Shown here one piece after another: positions 24,457 through 34,130 of a DNA stretch of 64,000 bases. Within the stretch, counting starts at the first letter, position 1. Every line of letters starts with the position of its first letter. The stretch is from Mauremys mutica (Eukaryota; Chordata; Testudines; Geoemydidae), in the NCBI RefSeq assembly GCF_020497125.1, contig NC_059072.1, forward strand, positions 275,448,045 to 275,512,044, read 5' to 3'. Made by a program: the position numbers and the translations under genes. The notes below the pieces were generated by a model, which ran no database searches, had not been told where the DNA came from, and worked only from the letters and a program-made list of their open reading frames with translations.

Positions 24457-24617
24457 AGAATCAGAGGGGTATCCATGTTAGTCTTTATCCACAAAAACAA
24501 TCAGGAGTCCGGTGGCACCTTAAAGACTAACAGACTTATTTGGGCATAAGCCTTCATGTGTAAAAAAACACTTCTTCAGATGCATGGAGTGAAAATTACA
24601 GACACAGGTATAATGCC
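24457..24617 (-). repeat. Penelope-type end repeat with hammerhead-like core
   Basis: Read on the minus strand, the repeat has a ctgaagaa word, a hairpin stem of gtgt/acac type, a gaag word where gaaa is expected, then gcttatgccc (core at 24542-24585). The trailing words ctgttagtctttaaggtgcc and ggactcc are shared with the repeat at 25240 and, less closely, with the 3' end of the Penelope-like element at 43639. This copy is inverted relative to the one at 25240. Confidence 0.55.
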
Positions 24618-24619
24618 TG

Positions 24620-24740
24620 TCCATGGTGCAGGCCCTTAAAAAGCTGCAGCTGTATCTATTTGGGCGGTGTTTTACGGTGTATATTGACCTCTCTCCTCCA
24701 ACATGGCTGCATCAAATGAAAGGGGCTAATGCCAAGCTGC
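24620..24740 (+). pseudogene. Gypsy pol fragment, RNase H region
   Basis: About 40 codons of the RNase H part of a Gypsy-type pol. The marks are ALKKLQ.YLFGR, then FTVYID.SPPTWL (from the usual FTVYTDHSPLTWL block), then QMKGANAKLL. The frame then runs into LTR-like sequence, so most of the internal region has been deleted. The conserved aspartate-histidine pair is altered (D-L instead of D-H). Confidence 0.7.
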
Positions 24741-24741
24741 T

Positions 24742-25237
24742 GGTGACAGAGACACCTGGTCAGAGGGTGGCCAAGGACAAAATGGGGGCTCTTAACCTGG
24801 AGGGGTTTTCAGTTTGGAGCTGGCTGGGGAAATGGAGGGAGGCCCAGATGGGGCTCTGGGCTCCCTGCCCCCCAAGATGGACTTGACTGAGGGGTCCTGT
24901 TCTCTGTACCTACAAGCTCTGTTTTAGATTGTGTTCCTGCCATCTAATAAACCTTCTGTTTTATTGGCTGGCTGTGAGTCACATCTGACTGCAGAATTGG
25001 GGGGCAGGTCCCTCTGGCTTCCCCAGGAGCCCCACCTGTGCAGACTCACTTTGGGAAGTGCATGGTACGGTGTGGAAGGGGATGCTGAATGCTCTGAGGT
25101 GAGCCTCAGGAAGGTCAAAGCTGTGTAAGCTTCTTGCCTTGGAGACAGTGTGCTCATAGAGAGGAGGCATGCTCCCCCAGAGTCCTGATTGGCTTCATAT
25201 GGAGTAGTTCCAGAGCATCGCGCGGTGACTCCGTCAC
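24742..25237 (+). repeat. Probable 3' LTR attached to the RNase H fragment
   Basis: The segment starts tggtgacagagacacc, carries an aataaacc polyA signal at about 24946, and ends gtgactccgtcaca. An LTR of similar wording is typical of turtle Gypsy/ERV-like elements. The left boundary is approximate because internal deletion joined it directly to pol. No 5' LTR is present. Confidence 0.5.
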
Positions 25238-25239
25238 AA

Positions 25240-25375
25240 CTATATTTATGCCTGCAGCTGTAATTTTCACTCCATGCATCTGAAGAAGTGGGTTTTTTTA
25301 CCCACGAAAGCTTATGCCCGAATAAATCTATTAGTCTTTAACGAGCCACCAGACTCCTTCATGTTTTTGAAGACA
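25240..25375 (+). repeat. Penelope-type end repeat with hammerhead-like core
   Basis: The core reads ctgaaga (25280-25286), one extra a, a perfect 6-bp stem gtgggt/acccac around a T loop, then gaaa (25306-25309), then gc-ttat-gc. This is the order of a type I hammerhead ribozyme. It departs from the consensus by the extra A after CTGAAGA and by C in place of U before the expected cleavage position. The following words tattagtcttta and ccaccagactcc match the repeat at 24457 in reverse orientation. Confidence 0.55.
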
Positions 25376-25846
25376 CAAGAAGTAATTCTTCCGCTCTACT
25401 CTGCTCTGATTAAGCCTCAACTGGAGTATTGTGTCCAGTTCTGGGTGCCACATTTCAGGAAAGATGTGGACAAATTGGAGAAAATCCAGAGAAGAGCAAC
25501 AAAAATGATTAAAGGTCTAGAAAATATGACCTAGGAGGGAAGATTGAAAAAATCGGGTTTGTTTAGTCTGGAGAAAAGAAGACTGAGAAGGGAAATGATA
25601 ACAGTTTTCAAGTACATATACGGTTGTTACAAGGAGGAGGGAGAAAAATTATTCCCCTTAACCTCTGAGGATAGGACAAGAAGCAATGGGCTTAAATTGC
25701 AGCAAGGGCAGTTTAGGTTGAACAATAAGGACAAACTTCCTAACTGTCAGGGTGGTTAAGCACTGGAATAAATTGCCTAGGAAGGTTATGAAGATTGAAG
25801 ATTTTTAAGAGCACGTTAGACAAACACCTCTCAGGAATAGTCCAGA
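25376..25846 (+). pseudogene. CR1 LINE 3' fragment (C-terminal ORF2)
   Basis: The frames at 25274-25534 and 25544-25759 encode the CR1 ORF2 C terminus. The blocks are [49 protein letters not shown] and KLFPLTSEDRTRSNGLKLQQGQ. A stop and a frameshift break it near 25532 and again near 25760. The RT catalytic part is absent, as expected for 5'-truncated CR1 copies. A hAT family 2 fragment starts at 25848 right after it. Confidence 0.8.
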
Positions 25847-25847
25847 T

Positions 25848-26049
25848 CAGTGGTGGCAACCTGCAACCTACAGGCCGCATGTGGTCCATCAGAGTAATCT
25901 GCTGGTCAGCCACCAGACATTTTGTTTTTATTTGTACAGCCGCCGGCAGCTCTCAGTGGCCACAGTTCACTGTTCCTGGCCAATGGAAGCAGCAGGAAGT
26001 GAACTGTGGCCACTGGGAGCCATGGGAGGTTGTGCAAATGTAAACAAAC
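25848..26049. mobile_element. hAT family 2 fragment, right end missing
   Basis: It starts cagtggtggcaacctgcaacc like the element at 22982 and keeps the central ggccaatgg and gtggccactggga words. It stops after gtaaacaaact, short of the right inverted end. Confidence 0.65.
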
Positions 26050-26930
26050 TATCATTCATATAAATATATTACACTGTGTTTTCCCCAGTTTATGCTGTGT
26101 TCATTTCCCCCTAATAAAGTTTTCCTTGTTCCATACATTGACTCGGTGTTTCTGAGTGGGGATGTATTGCCTGCTAAGGGTACCCAGAGAAAGCATCTAG
26201 TGATCCAGAAGTTCTGGATGAGGGATTCAAATCAGTGGTGTTTGTTAGTTTTAAGAGAGACCCCTAGCTATTTGAACCCAGCCCTTGTGGCTGCAATTAA
26301 CCACCTACAGAAAGGTTGCATGTAAATACTTAAGATATTCCATGAGGCTACTGAAAAGGATTAATTAAATTTAATTAGATCTGCACCATCATCAAGTAGT
26401 CTGATATTACCTACACTGGCCCTCCTGCATATGCAATATTGGATAATGATTTTTTTTGTAATTCTATTTTCCCCTACCACAGAAGCAGCTCCACGTGGTG
26501 TGATGGAATGTGAAGTCTAAACTATATTCTCAGATGTATTAAAAGAAGAAGAAAATATTTGTACACAGTAGATTTAATTCACCTACAATCATGAAAAAAA
26601 ATGAGAAAAAAAGTTCACTGTATTTTTATTTCATGTTATTTTTCCCTTAAAAGGACTGATGTTTTTTCAAGCATCTTGCAAACCTAAATTAGTGTAAAAT
26701 GACTGTTGATAAGGTAATATAATTATATTTAACAGGTGCATACCACCTGTGCTATTATCTTTACAAAACGGAGTACAGATATACACCTGCAGTTGTTTAC
26801 AACCAACTCTTTCAGCAAACATTTTTGTGTAAGTGTACTTATCCTTCTGAATATATTGTTTTAATCCCTAGTAGGTATTCATGTCTATATACCACATACA
26901 CATTAGCTGGTGACTCCTTATAATAATACT
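26050..26930. other. Unclassified AT-rich DNA
   Basis: No gene recognised; the short frame at 26092-26325 has no family features. A-rich runs near 26590-26620 are the only simple sequence. Confidence 0.35.
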
Positions 26931-26934
26931 TAGC

Positions 26935-27081
26935 TCTCCTATATAGCACCTTTCATCCATAGATCTCTGAGTACTTTACAAAGGAAAGCTACTATTATCC
27001 TTATTTTTAATGAGGGTTACTAAGACATAGAGATCTACCCCAATTCACACAGAATGTTAGTGGCAGAGCCAGGAACAGAAC
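26935..27081 (-). mobile_element. MIR/CORE-SINE relic, left part
   Basis: The plus strand shows gagtactttacaaagga, attatcctta, a damaged gaggg...taagacatagaga, then agtggcagagccaggaacagaac, the usual order for the reverse complement of a MIR-type SINE. It is cut by the Gypsy insertion and resumes at 31688 with agaacagaagccacctgactt. Confidence 0.7.
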
Positions 27082-27270
27082 TGTTGTGTATTTGGTTGTC
27101 ATGGTTTTTGTTCCTCTGGCAACTGAGTTAGATTATTAGGGGATAGCCCAGCCGGTTTCAGCAGGTTGGGTGAGCTTTGTGTTTGTAAATAAAATGGTAG
27201 TTTTGTTAGCTGTCTGCTGTCTGACCTCAAGTGATTTCTTCCTAAACCGGCTGCACCCAAGGATATAACA
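27082..27270 (+). repeat. 5' LTR of Gypsy copy 1
   Basis: It runs from tgttgtgtatttgg to ggatataaca, 189 bp, with an aataaaatgg polyA-type signal near 27187. It matches the 3' LTR at 31499-31687 except for about 14 substitutions. Confidence 0.92.
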
Positions 27271-27272
27271 AG

Positions 27273-27290
27273 TGGCGACGAGGGTGGGAT
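27273..27290 (+). promoter_or_regulatory. Primer-binding site, tRNA-Ser(GCU)-like
   Basis: Two bases after the LTR comes tggcgacgagggtgggat. It is complementary to the 3' end of vertebrate tRNA-Ser(GCU) including CCA, with one mismatch as I recall that tRNA. It would prime minus-strand DNA synthesis. Confidence 0.75.
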
Positions 27291-27394
27291 TCTGGTGCTG
27301 CTCCAGTAACAGAAGGAAGTAGAAGTCAAGGTAAAGAACAAACAAACAAAAAAGCTGCTTGTTTGCACTGACTGTGAAAGTGAAACTAAACATC

Positions 27395-28348
27395 ATGGCT
27401 ACTATGACTAGGCCACTGGAACCTTTTGATGAGAATATAGAGCAGTGGCATGTGTATACTGAGCGTTTTGAGCTTTTTGTTATTGCAAATGATATTACAG
27501 AAGTGAAGAAGGTGCCAATATTCTTAAGTGTTGTAGGGGCTAAAACCTACTCCCTGCTACGCAGCTTACTACACCCTGTTAAGCCAGTGACTAAATCTTA
27601 CAGTGACATTGTGGAAATCCTGGGATCCCATTTTTCCCCAAAACCACTGGTAATTGCTGAAAGATATAGGTTCCACAAAAGAGACCAAAAGGAAGATGAA
27701 ACAGTTGTACAATTTGTAGCAATATTAAAAAAGCTAGCAGAACACTGTGAATTTAAGGAGATGTTAAATGATGCCCTATGTGACAGGTTAGTGTGTGGCC
27801 TCTACAGTGAAGCTATACAGAAGCGCCTACTGACAGAGGCTCAGCTTACCTTACAGAAGGCTGTTGATATTGCTCTCTCCATGGAACTGGCTACAAGGGA
27901 GGCGCAATACATCGGTGCATCCCCCAGGGTGCAAAAAGTGTCACAAGAACCGACCCACAAAACTGTGCAGAGTCAAGAATGTTACCGCTGTGGTAAGCCG
28001 GGTCACCAGGCATCAGAATGCTGGTGTAAGGACCTGGTGTGTCAACACTGTGGCAAAAAGGGACACATTGAGTGTGCCTGTAAACAAAAGAAAAAGAGGC
28101 CTGTGGTCTGGCCGACAAAAAGAGGAACCCTGCATACCCTAGAGCAGACCCAGGATGATCAAAGTGACACCTCATCGCAAGAGGAAGTGCCACTGCATGT
28201 TTTGTCTTTGGCAATGGGCTCACATGAATACTGGGTAACCCCATTGTTAGATGGCAAACCTATACACATGGAACTGGACACAGGTGTAGCCGTCTCGCTG
28301 GTCTCCGAGACTGTGTATAAAGAAAAGCTACAGCATCTTCCGCTTTAG
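27395..28348 (+). pseudogene. Gypsy copy 1 Gag and protease, stopped early
   Basis: The start is chosen at ATG 27395 because the same MATxTRPLEPF opening begins the frame in copy 2. Gag occupies about the first 180 codons. Two zinc knuckles follow, CYRCGKPGHQASEC and CQHCGKKGHIECAC, both C-x2-C-x4-H-x4-C, used to bind the element RNA. The aspartic protease then shows MELDTG, its active site. A TAG at 28346-28348 ends the frame where copy 2 has a lysine codon, so this stop is private to copy 1. Downstream coding resumes in the same frame at 28388. Confidence 0.88.
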
Positions 28349-29210
28349 GCAACAAAAACTGTTCTGAAGACGTATACGGGAGAAGCTGTGCCCATGTTGG
28401 GCACTACAGATGTTAAGGTGGAGCTCAATGGACAGGCTGCTAAATTGCCACTGTTTGTGGTGAGAAGTAACTACCCAGCCTTAATGGGTAGGTCTTGGCT
28501 TGGGAAGATTCAACTGAACTGGGCAGAAGTGCACCAGATGACTAAAGAAGAAACCAGTCTAACCCCTATACTAAGGAAACATGCTGCTGTTTTTGGAGAT
28601 GATTTGGGAAGTATGAAGGGAATCACTGTGACATTGAACATTAAACCTGACAGTCCACCAAAATATCTGAAAGCCCGGACTGTGCCATATGCCATCAGGC
28701 CAAAAGTCGAAGCGGACCTGGAGCGCCTGGTCACCAATAGAGTCCTAATACCAGTTACCCATAGCTCATGGGCCACTCCTATCGTTCCAATAGTGAAGAA
28801 AGATGGCTCTCTCCGGATTTGCGGTGATTTTAAAGTCACTGTCAACCCAGTGTTGTGTGCAGAGCAATACCCGCTTCCCCGCATCGATGACCTCTTCGCA
28901 GGCCTGGCTGGGGGACAAAAGTTCAGTAAGATTGATATGAGGTCAAGCATATTTAGAGATGCACGTCGATGAAAAGTCCCAAGAGCTGTTGACTATTGTG
29001 ACTCATAAGGGGCTTTATCGATACTGTCGCCTACCCTTCGGAATAACGTCTGCTCCCGCCCTGTTCCAGAGGGCTATGGACCAGATCTTGTGTGGCTTGT
29101 CAGGATTTCAGTGCTATCTGGATGATATCCTGGTCACTGGAAGAAACGAAGAGGATCACTTAAAGAATTTAGAGGCTACCTTACAAAGACTGGAAGAGTA
29201 TGACCTATGA
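28349..29210 (+). pseudogene. Gypsy copy 1 reverse transcriptase, frameshifted
   Basis: After the private TAG the frame continues through the end of the protease and the RT fingers (PYAIRPKVE, HSSWATPIVPIVKKDGSLRIC, QYPLPRIDDLF). Near 28945, right after FSKID, the reading frame shifts. The normal QAYLEM block continues in another frame (28959 on), leading to FGITSAPALFQR and the catalytic YLDD. A TGA at 29208-29210 stops it just after LEEYDL. The frameshift and this TGA are both present at the same places in copy 2, although the two copies inserted separately. So these faults probably predate both insertions. Confidence 0.88.
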
Positions 29211-30266
29211 GTTTGCAAAGAAAAGTGTGAATTCTTCAAGCCCTCTGTTGAATATTTGGGACACATCATCGATTCTGCAGGTCTTCATAAGGCCCCTGCA
29301 AAAGTTAAAGCTATTGTGGAGGCTCCCCCACCTCGAAATGTAAGCCAGCTGTGCTCATTTCTAGGACTACTGAACTATTATGGAAAGTTCATCTCACAGT
29401 TAGCCACACTGCTAAAACCACTTCATGAGCTCCTTGGGCAGAACAAGGCCTGGAAGTGGACTGAAGCCTGTGATGTTGCATTTAACAAAGCTAAGGATGC
29501 ATTGCTAAATAGTGAAGTTCTAACGCACTTTGATCCATCCTTACCCCTACAATTGGCCTGCGATGCCTCCCCTTATGGAGTGGGAGCAGTCGTGTCACAC
29601 ATTATGCCTTCGGGAGAAGAAAGACCTATTGCTTTTGCTTCACGCATTCTAAGCAAAGCAGAAACTAACTACGCCCAAATCGAACGTGAGGCATTAGGAA
29701 TTGTTTTTGGAATTCGGAAGTTGCATCAGTACCTGTTTGGGTGAAAGTTTACTCTTCTCACAGACCATCGACCTCTGACATCAATTTTTGTACCCTACAC
29801 AGGCATTCCCCCATTAGCTGCTAGTCGTATGCAACGTTGGGCATTGTTACTTTCAGCACACACATATGAAATCAAATATCGGAAATCCACTCTGCACGTC
29901 AATGCAGATGGCCTCTCAAGGTTGCCTTTGCCGGACAAACATCAAGATAGTGCCCAAAAGGAAATCTTCTACTTTGAACAGGTAGAGAATACACCCATCA
30001 CTGCTACTCAGATAAAGAAGGCAACTCGCGTTGACCCAGTATTGTCCCAAGTTATGGACCTGGTGATGCATGGAAAATCTCGACAAAACTCTCCGGTCTC
30101 ACCCGACCTTGTTACCTACATGTCCAGGAGGATGGAGTTATCGGTCCAATCTGGTTGTTTGTTGTGGGGGAGACGTGTCATTATTCCACCACCACTGAGA
30201 TCACAGATGTTAGAACAGCTACATTCCGGTCACTGTGGAATAGTGCGCATGAAGGAAATTGCATGA
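29211..30266 (+). pseudogene. Gypsy copy 1 RT connection and RNase H
   Basis: The frame carries EYLGHIIDSAG, the LGLLNYYGKFI block, and RNase H marks LACDASPYGVGAV and AREALGIVFGI-like sequence. A TGA at 29742-29744 falls between YLFG and KFTLLTDHRPL. The frame goes on through LSAHTYEIKYR and a linker to the integrase zinc-binding start (SGHCGIVRMKEIA), ending at a TGA at 30264-30266. The last TGA is shared with copy 2. The 29742 stop cannot be compared because copy 2 lacks that stretch. All three TGA stops sit where CGA (arginine) would be plausible, so CpG decay is a likely origin. Confidence 0.85.
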
Positions 30267-31129
30267 AGCTATTTTTGGTGGCCTGGATTGGACAGTGCTA
30301 TTGAAGAGAAGGCAAAAGCTTGTATGTCATGTCAGGGTGTGAGGAATGCACCCCAGTGGGCACCCCATGGGACTGGCCTAAAAACCCGTGGCAACGTATT
30401 CACATTGACTTTGCTGGCCCCCTTGAAGGAAGCATGTTCTTGGTGGCAGTAGATGCCCATTCTAAATGGCCAGAAATCTCTATAATGCAGTCCACTACTG
30501 CAGAGAGTACTATCCAAAAACTACGAGGACTCTTTAGTCGTTGTGGTCTGCCAGAACAACTTGTGAGCGACAACGGACTGCAGTTCGTCTCTCAGGAGTT
30601 TCAAAATTTTATGAAGGCAAATGGGATACACCACATCACGTCAGCACCATATCATCCATCCACCAACGGATTAGCTAAAAGATTTGTACAGACAATGAAA
30701 CACGCTTTGAAATCAGCAAGGGGACAACACTCCATTCAAAAGCGTCTGGATACCTTCTTACTTTCCTACAGAAACACACCTCATGCTACGACCAAGGCAT
30801 CTCCGGCCTTTCTAATGATGGGACGACAGCTGCGCACTGGCTTTGATCTGCTGAAACCTTCTGAACCCAGACAAACTGTGCAACATCAGCAGCAAAATCA
30901 AGTTATCAGACGGGCACCCAGAGCAAAAGACCGAACCTTTAGTCCGGGACAGCCAGTTTTGGCTCGGAATTATACTTCCAGAGCTAAATGGGTCCCGGAC
31001 CCATTGAGTCATCACTCAAACAGGACCTGTTTCCTACACAGTCCGGACTGCAGAGAATCTTACCTGGCGGCGACATGTAGATCAGCTGTTGCCAGGTCAT
31101 GCCAGTCCTCAGGACACATCTGCAGTTGA
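30267..31129 (+). pseudogene. Gypsy copy 1 integrase, catalytic Glu replaced
   Basis: It shows the end of the zinc-binding domain (CMSCQGVRN frame), the core block WQRIHIDFAGPLEG with the first Asp, VSDNG with the second Asp, and HPSTNGLAKRFVQ. In the last block the catalytic Glu of the DDE triad is Lys (codon 30677-30679); copy 2 keeps Glu. Near 31000 a small insertion shifts the frame after SRAKWVP, and a stop follows at 31129. The protein would not integrate DNA even if made. Confidence 0.87.
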
Positions 31130-31482
31130 GTGGTCTGACTTCCCCACTTCTGGTAAGACACCGAATCACAAATCACCTGTTTCTGACTGTTCTCCTTCAT
31201 TACTGCCGGCGGCTGAGATACCCCTTTGCCCAGCACAAACTGATACCACCTCCTCACCTTTTCGTGCTGCGGACCCAGAGCACAAGGTACTTTCATTTGC
31301 AACAACAGCAGAAGTTCGCCATAATCCACCTAGAGACAGAAGGCCTCCTCATTGGCTGGATCTTTAGCTAGGGCGAATCCACGGTTATGGGGCAAAATAA
31401 TCCCCAGGGTTTAGCCGGGAATGGAGGCAGTCTACCCCCCTTCTCTAGTCTAGTGTGTGTTTTATTTAGGGGATGTTCTTAT

Positions 31483-31498
31483 TAGGGGGGGAGGAATA
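31483..31498 (+). promoter_or_regulatory. Polypurine tract of Gypsy copy 1
   Basis: A run of agggggggaggaata sits directly before the 3' LTR. This is the expected primer for plus-strand synthesis. Confidence 0.8.
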
Positions 31499-31687
31499 TG
31501 TTGTGTATTTGGTTGTCATGGTTTTTGTTCCTATGGCAACTGAGTTAGATTATTAGGGGATAGCTCAGCCAGCTTCAGCCGGCTGGGTGAGCTCTGTGTC
31601 TGTAAATAAAATGGTAGTTTTGTTTGCTATCTGCTCTCTGGCCTCAAGTGATTTCTTCCTAAACCAGCTGCCCCCAAGGATATAACA
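31499..31687 (+). repeat. 3' LTR of Gypsy copy 1
   Basis: 189 bp, tgttgtgtatttgg to ggatataaca, directly after the polypurine tract and directly before the right agaac duplication. Confidence 0.92.
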
Positions 31688-31755
31688 AGAACAGAAGCCA
31701 CCTGACTTCTAGTTCAGTGCTTTAGCCATTGGACCACATTGCCTTTATAAAATAA
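31688..31755 (-). mobile_element. MIR/CORE-SINE relic, right part
   Basis: It begins with the duplicated agaac and continues agaagccacctgact, ttcagtgctttagccattgg and accacattgcc. This rejoins the SINE interrupted at 27081 and shows that the SINE was present before the Gypsy insertion. Confidence 0.68.
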
Positions 31756-31972
31756 TCTCTTTTCTGCTAAGTATTCTGACCTTTTTGTCCTTCCACAGAA
31801 TACTTGAATACTTAAATGATGTATGATGATACTTAAATGTCGTATTAAAATACATTTACATCTCTTATATTATATACAGCAAATACTGTTCCTTCCCCCC
31901 CCCATCTTACTGAGGCTCCACTTGGAGAGATCAGGCTCAGGTACACATCCCTTGTATGCCATGGAGCTCACC

Positions 31973-32159
31973 GTTTGTCTACATGTTACAGTAATGCACC
32001 CTCCAGCAATGTGATTTCCAAAGTACACTAACATGTTGTACATTAATTGGTGTGTATAGACCCTACTGGTGTGCACTAAAGGTTCCCTAGTGAGCTTTAA
32101 TGTAGTACATTTAGAAATCATACCCCCGTAATGTGCATTACCCCGCTGTGTAGACAAGC
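31973..32159. mobile_element. Small MITE-like element between the Gypsy copies
   Basis: The left end reads tttgtctacatgttacag and then taatgcac. The right end, reversed, reads cttgtctacacagcgggg and then taatgcac, giving inverted ends of about 26 bp with mismatches. The size is about 187 bp. I could not confirm a target duplication, so the superfamily is open. Confidence 0.5.
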
Positions 32160-32294
32160 TCTAAGGCTCCCTACATGCAGCTCTACAAAGTTAGTTTGAG
32201 TGTGAGGAAGAGGCAAGATGGGATAAAAGGTAAGGATTGTCTGCTTTATCTGCCAGTTGATCTGAATACACAGGACATTGTTCCCTGTGGAGTG

Positions 32295-32486
32295 TGTTGT
32301 ATCCTTGGGGGCAGCTGGTTTAGGAAGAAATCACTTGAGGCCAGACAGCAGACAGCTAACAAAACCACCATTTTATTTACAGACTCAGAGAACTCACCCA
32401 GCCGGCTGAAGCTGGCTGAGCTATCCCCTAATAATCTAACTCAGTTACCATGGGAACCAAAAACCATGACAACCAAATACACAACA
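32295..32486 (-). repeat. 3' LTR of Gypsy copy 2
   Basis: 192 bp. In plus coordinates it starts tgttgtatccttgggg and ends accaaatacacaaca. It is followed by tattcctcccccccaat, the complement of the polypurine tract. Confidence 0.92.
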
Positions 32487-32502
32487 TATTCCTCCCCCCC
32501 AA
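32487..32502 (-). promoter_or_regulatory. Polypurine tract of Gypsy copy 2
   Basis: The plus strand reads tattcctcccccccaa next to the LTR; on the element strand it is a G/A run matching copy 1. Confidence 0.78.
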
Positions 32503-32616
32503 TAAGAACATCCCCTAAATAAAACACACACTAGACTAGAGAAGGAGGGTAGACTGCCTCCATTCCCGGCTAAACCCTGGGGATTATTTTGCCCCATAAC
32601 CATGGGTTCGCCCTAG

Positions 32617-33392
32617 CTAAAGATCCAGCCAATGAGGAGGCCTTCTGTCTCTAGGTGGATTACGGCAAACTTCTGGTGTTGTTGCACCCGAAAGTACCAT
32701 GGGCTCACTGTCCGCAGCACGAACGGGTGAGGAGGTGGTATCAGCTCGTGCTGGGCAAAGAGGCATCTCAGCCGCCGGCAGTAATGGAGGAGGACAGTCA
32801 GGAATAGGTGATTCGTGCTTCGGTGTCTCACCAGAAGAGGTGAAGTCAGACCCCTCAATTGCAGATGTGTCCTGAGGACTGGCATGACCTGGCAACAGCT
32901 GATCTACATGTTGCCGCCAGGTAAGATTCTCTGCAGTCCGGACTGTGTAGGAAACAGGTCCTGTTTGAGTGATGACTGTGGCCGGTACCCATTTAGCTCT
33001 GGAAGTATAATTCCGAGCCAAAACTGGCTGTCTTGGGCTAAAGGTTCGGTCTTTTGCTCTGGGTGCCCGTCTGATGACTTGATATTGCTGCTGATGTTGC
33101 ACAGTTTGTCTGGGTTCAGAAGGTTTCAGCAGATCAAAGCAAGTGTGCAGCTGTCATCCCATCATTAGAAAGGCCGGAGATGCTGGGTCGTAGCATGAGG
33201 TGTGTTTCGGTAGGAAAGTAAGAAGGTATCCAGACACTTTTGAATGGAGTGTTGTCCCCTTGCTGATTTCAAAGCGTTTTTCATTGTCTGCACAAATCTT
33301 TCAGCTAATCCGTTGGTGGATGGATGATATGGTGCTGACGTGATGTGGTGTATCCCATTTGCATTCATAAAATTTTGAAACTCCTGAGAGAC
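32617..33392 (-). pseudogene. Gypsy copy 2 integrase, C-terminal part
   Basis: From the nested insertion at 33393 towards the LTR this encodes MNANGIHHITSAPYHP, the block HPSTNGLAERFVQ with the catalytic Glu intact, and LLSYRNTPHATT. A frameshift follows near 33187. After it come the integrase C-terminal region (SRAKWVPATVITQTGPVSY) and a proline/serine-rich end stopping at 32617. The C-terminal end is longer and better kept than in copy 1. Confidence 0.85.
33388..33392. repeat. Left target duplication of nested element
   Basis: gagac, repeated at 34938-34942. Comparison with uninterrupted copy 1 shows one copy of this word at the site. Confidence 0.8.
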
Positions 33393-33514
33393 TGTAGCGA
33401 GTCGGTGTGGCTCCCCTCCGGTCCAGCAGAGGGAGCTCCTTGCCAGACGTCCAAGTGGGCTGAGACACCACTTCCTGTCCCCGCCCCCCGGAAGTCAAGG
33501 GGCGGGACAGGAAG

Positions 33515-33522
33515 TATAAAAG
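33515..33522 (+). promoter_or_regulatory. TATA box in nested LTR-type element
   Basis: tataaaag lies downstream of ggggcggga-type GC boxes (near 33500). Position and spacing suit an LTR core promoter reading rightwards. Confidence 0.55.
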
Positions 33523-34130
33523 GAAGTCGCCAGAGCTCAGTCAGGAGCCAGCAGCCGCCGGGAGCAGACGTGCCGGCGGGAGCTCCTGACCGGGAGCCTT
33601 CTAGGAACCAAGGCAGCTGCCCAGACTGGCCTCCTCTTCCCCGCGCCCACTACGAGGAGGAGGAGCCGCCCGAGCCGCCCCGTGACAGGTACTGGGACCA
33701 CCCGCCGGACCGCCCCTGCGCCCCCCCCAAAGAGGAGCCGCCGGGGCTTCCCCGGCCCTGCTTCCCGGAGGAACCGCCGGAGCAGGCCTGGCCGGACTTT
33801 CCGGAGGCACTACCCGACCTCCCCCCAAGCCCGGACCCGGAGGAGCCGAGGACCTTTGACTGGCCCGAACCTGATCCAAGTGTGCAGGTAGGCCCCGAGG
33901 GGGATATGGAGTGTAGCCCGGGGATAGCCGACCCCTGTCAGGCTACGGACACTGAGGTCCCCATGTCAGTGTGTTGCGGTCGGGACCCCACTGACCAGCG
34001 GCCGTGAGAGCCGCTAATAGGGCCCGGGCTGGAACACAGTGGAGTGGGCGGGCCTGTGTTCCCCCTGCCACCCCACTCGCGGGTGGCAGTTTCCCCCTCA
34101 CCTCAGCGCTCAGGCACGGGAGCCTGCAAT

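Larger units (their letters stand above)
27082..31687 (+). mobile_element. Gypsy LTR retrotransposon, copy 1 (Mag-like)
   Basis: A 4606-bp element with 189-bp LTRs (TG...CA), flanked by the 5-bp duplication agaac (27077-27081 and 31688-31692). The order is LTR, tRNA-Ser-like primer site, gag with two CCHC knuckles, DTG protease, RT, RNase H, integrase, polypurine tract, LTR. A single gag-pol frame with a tRNA-Ser primer fits the Mag-type Gypsy group; that placement is inference. I counted about 14 differences between its two LTRs (about 7%), so it is clearly older than copy 2. Coding is broken by several stops and shifts. It interrupts a MIR-type SINE. Confidence 0.93.

Noticed and set aside
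25280..25320. Fully functional hammerhead ribozyme
   Set aside because: The core has an extra A after CTGAAGA and lacks the U expected before the cleavage base, so only a hammerhead-like structure is claimed.
33345..34007. 220-codon proline- and glutamate-rich frame
   Set aside because: It starts inside Gypsy copy 2 antisense sequence, crosses the insertion boundary at 33393 and the TATA region, and has no family features. It is a chance frame in GC-rich repeat DNA.
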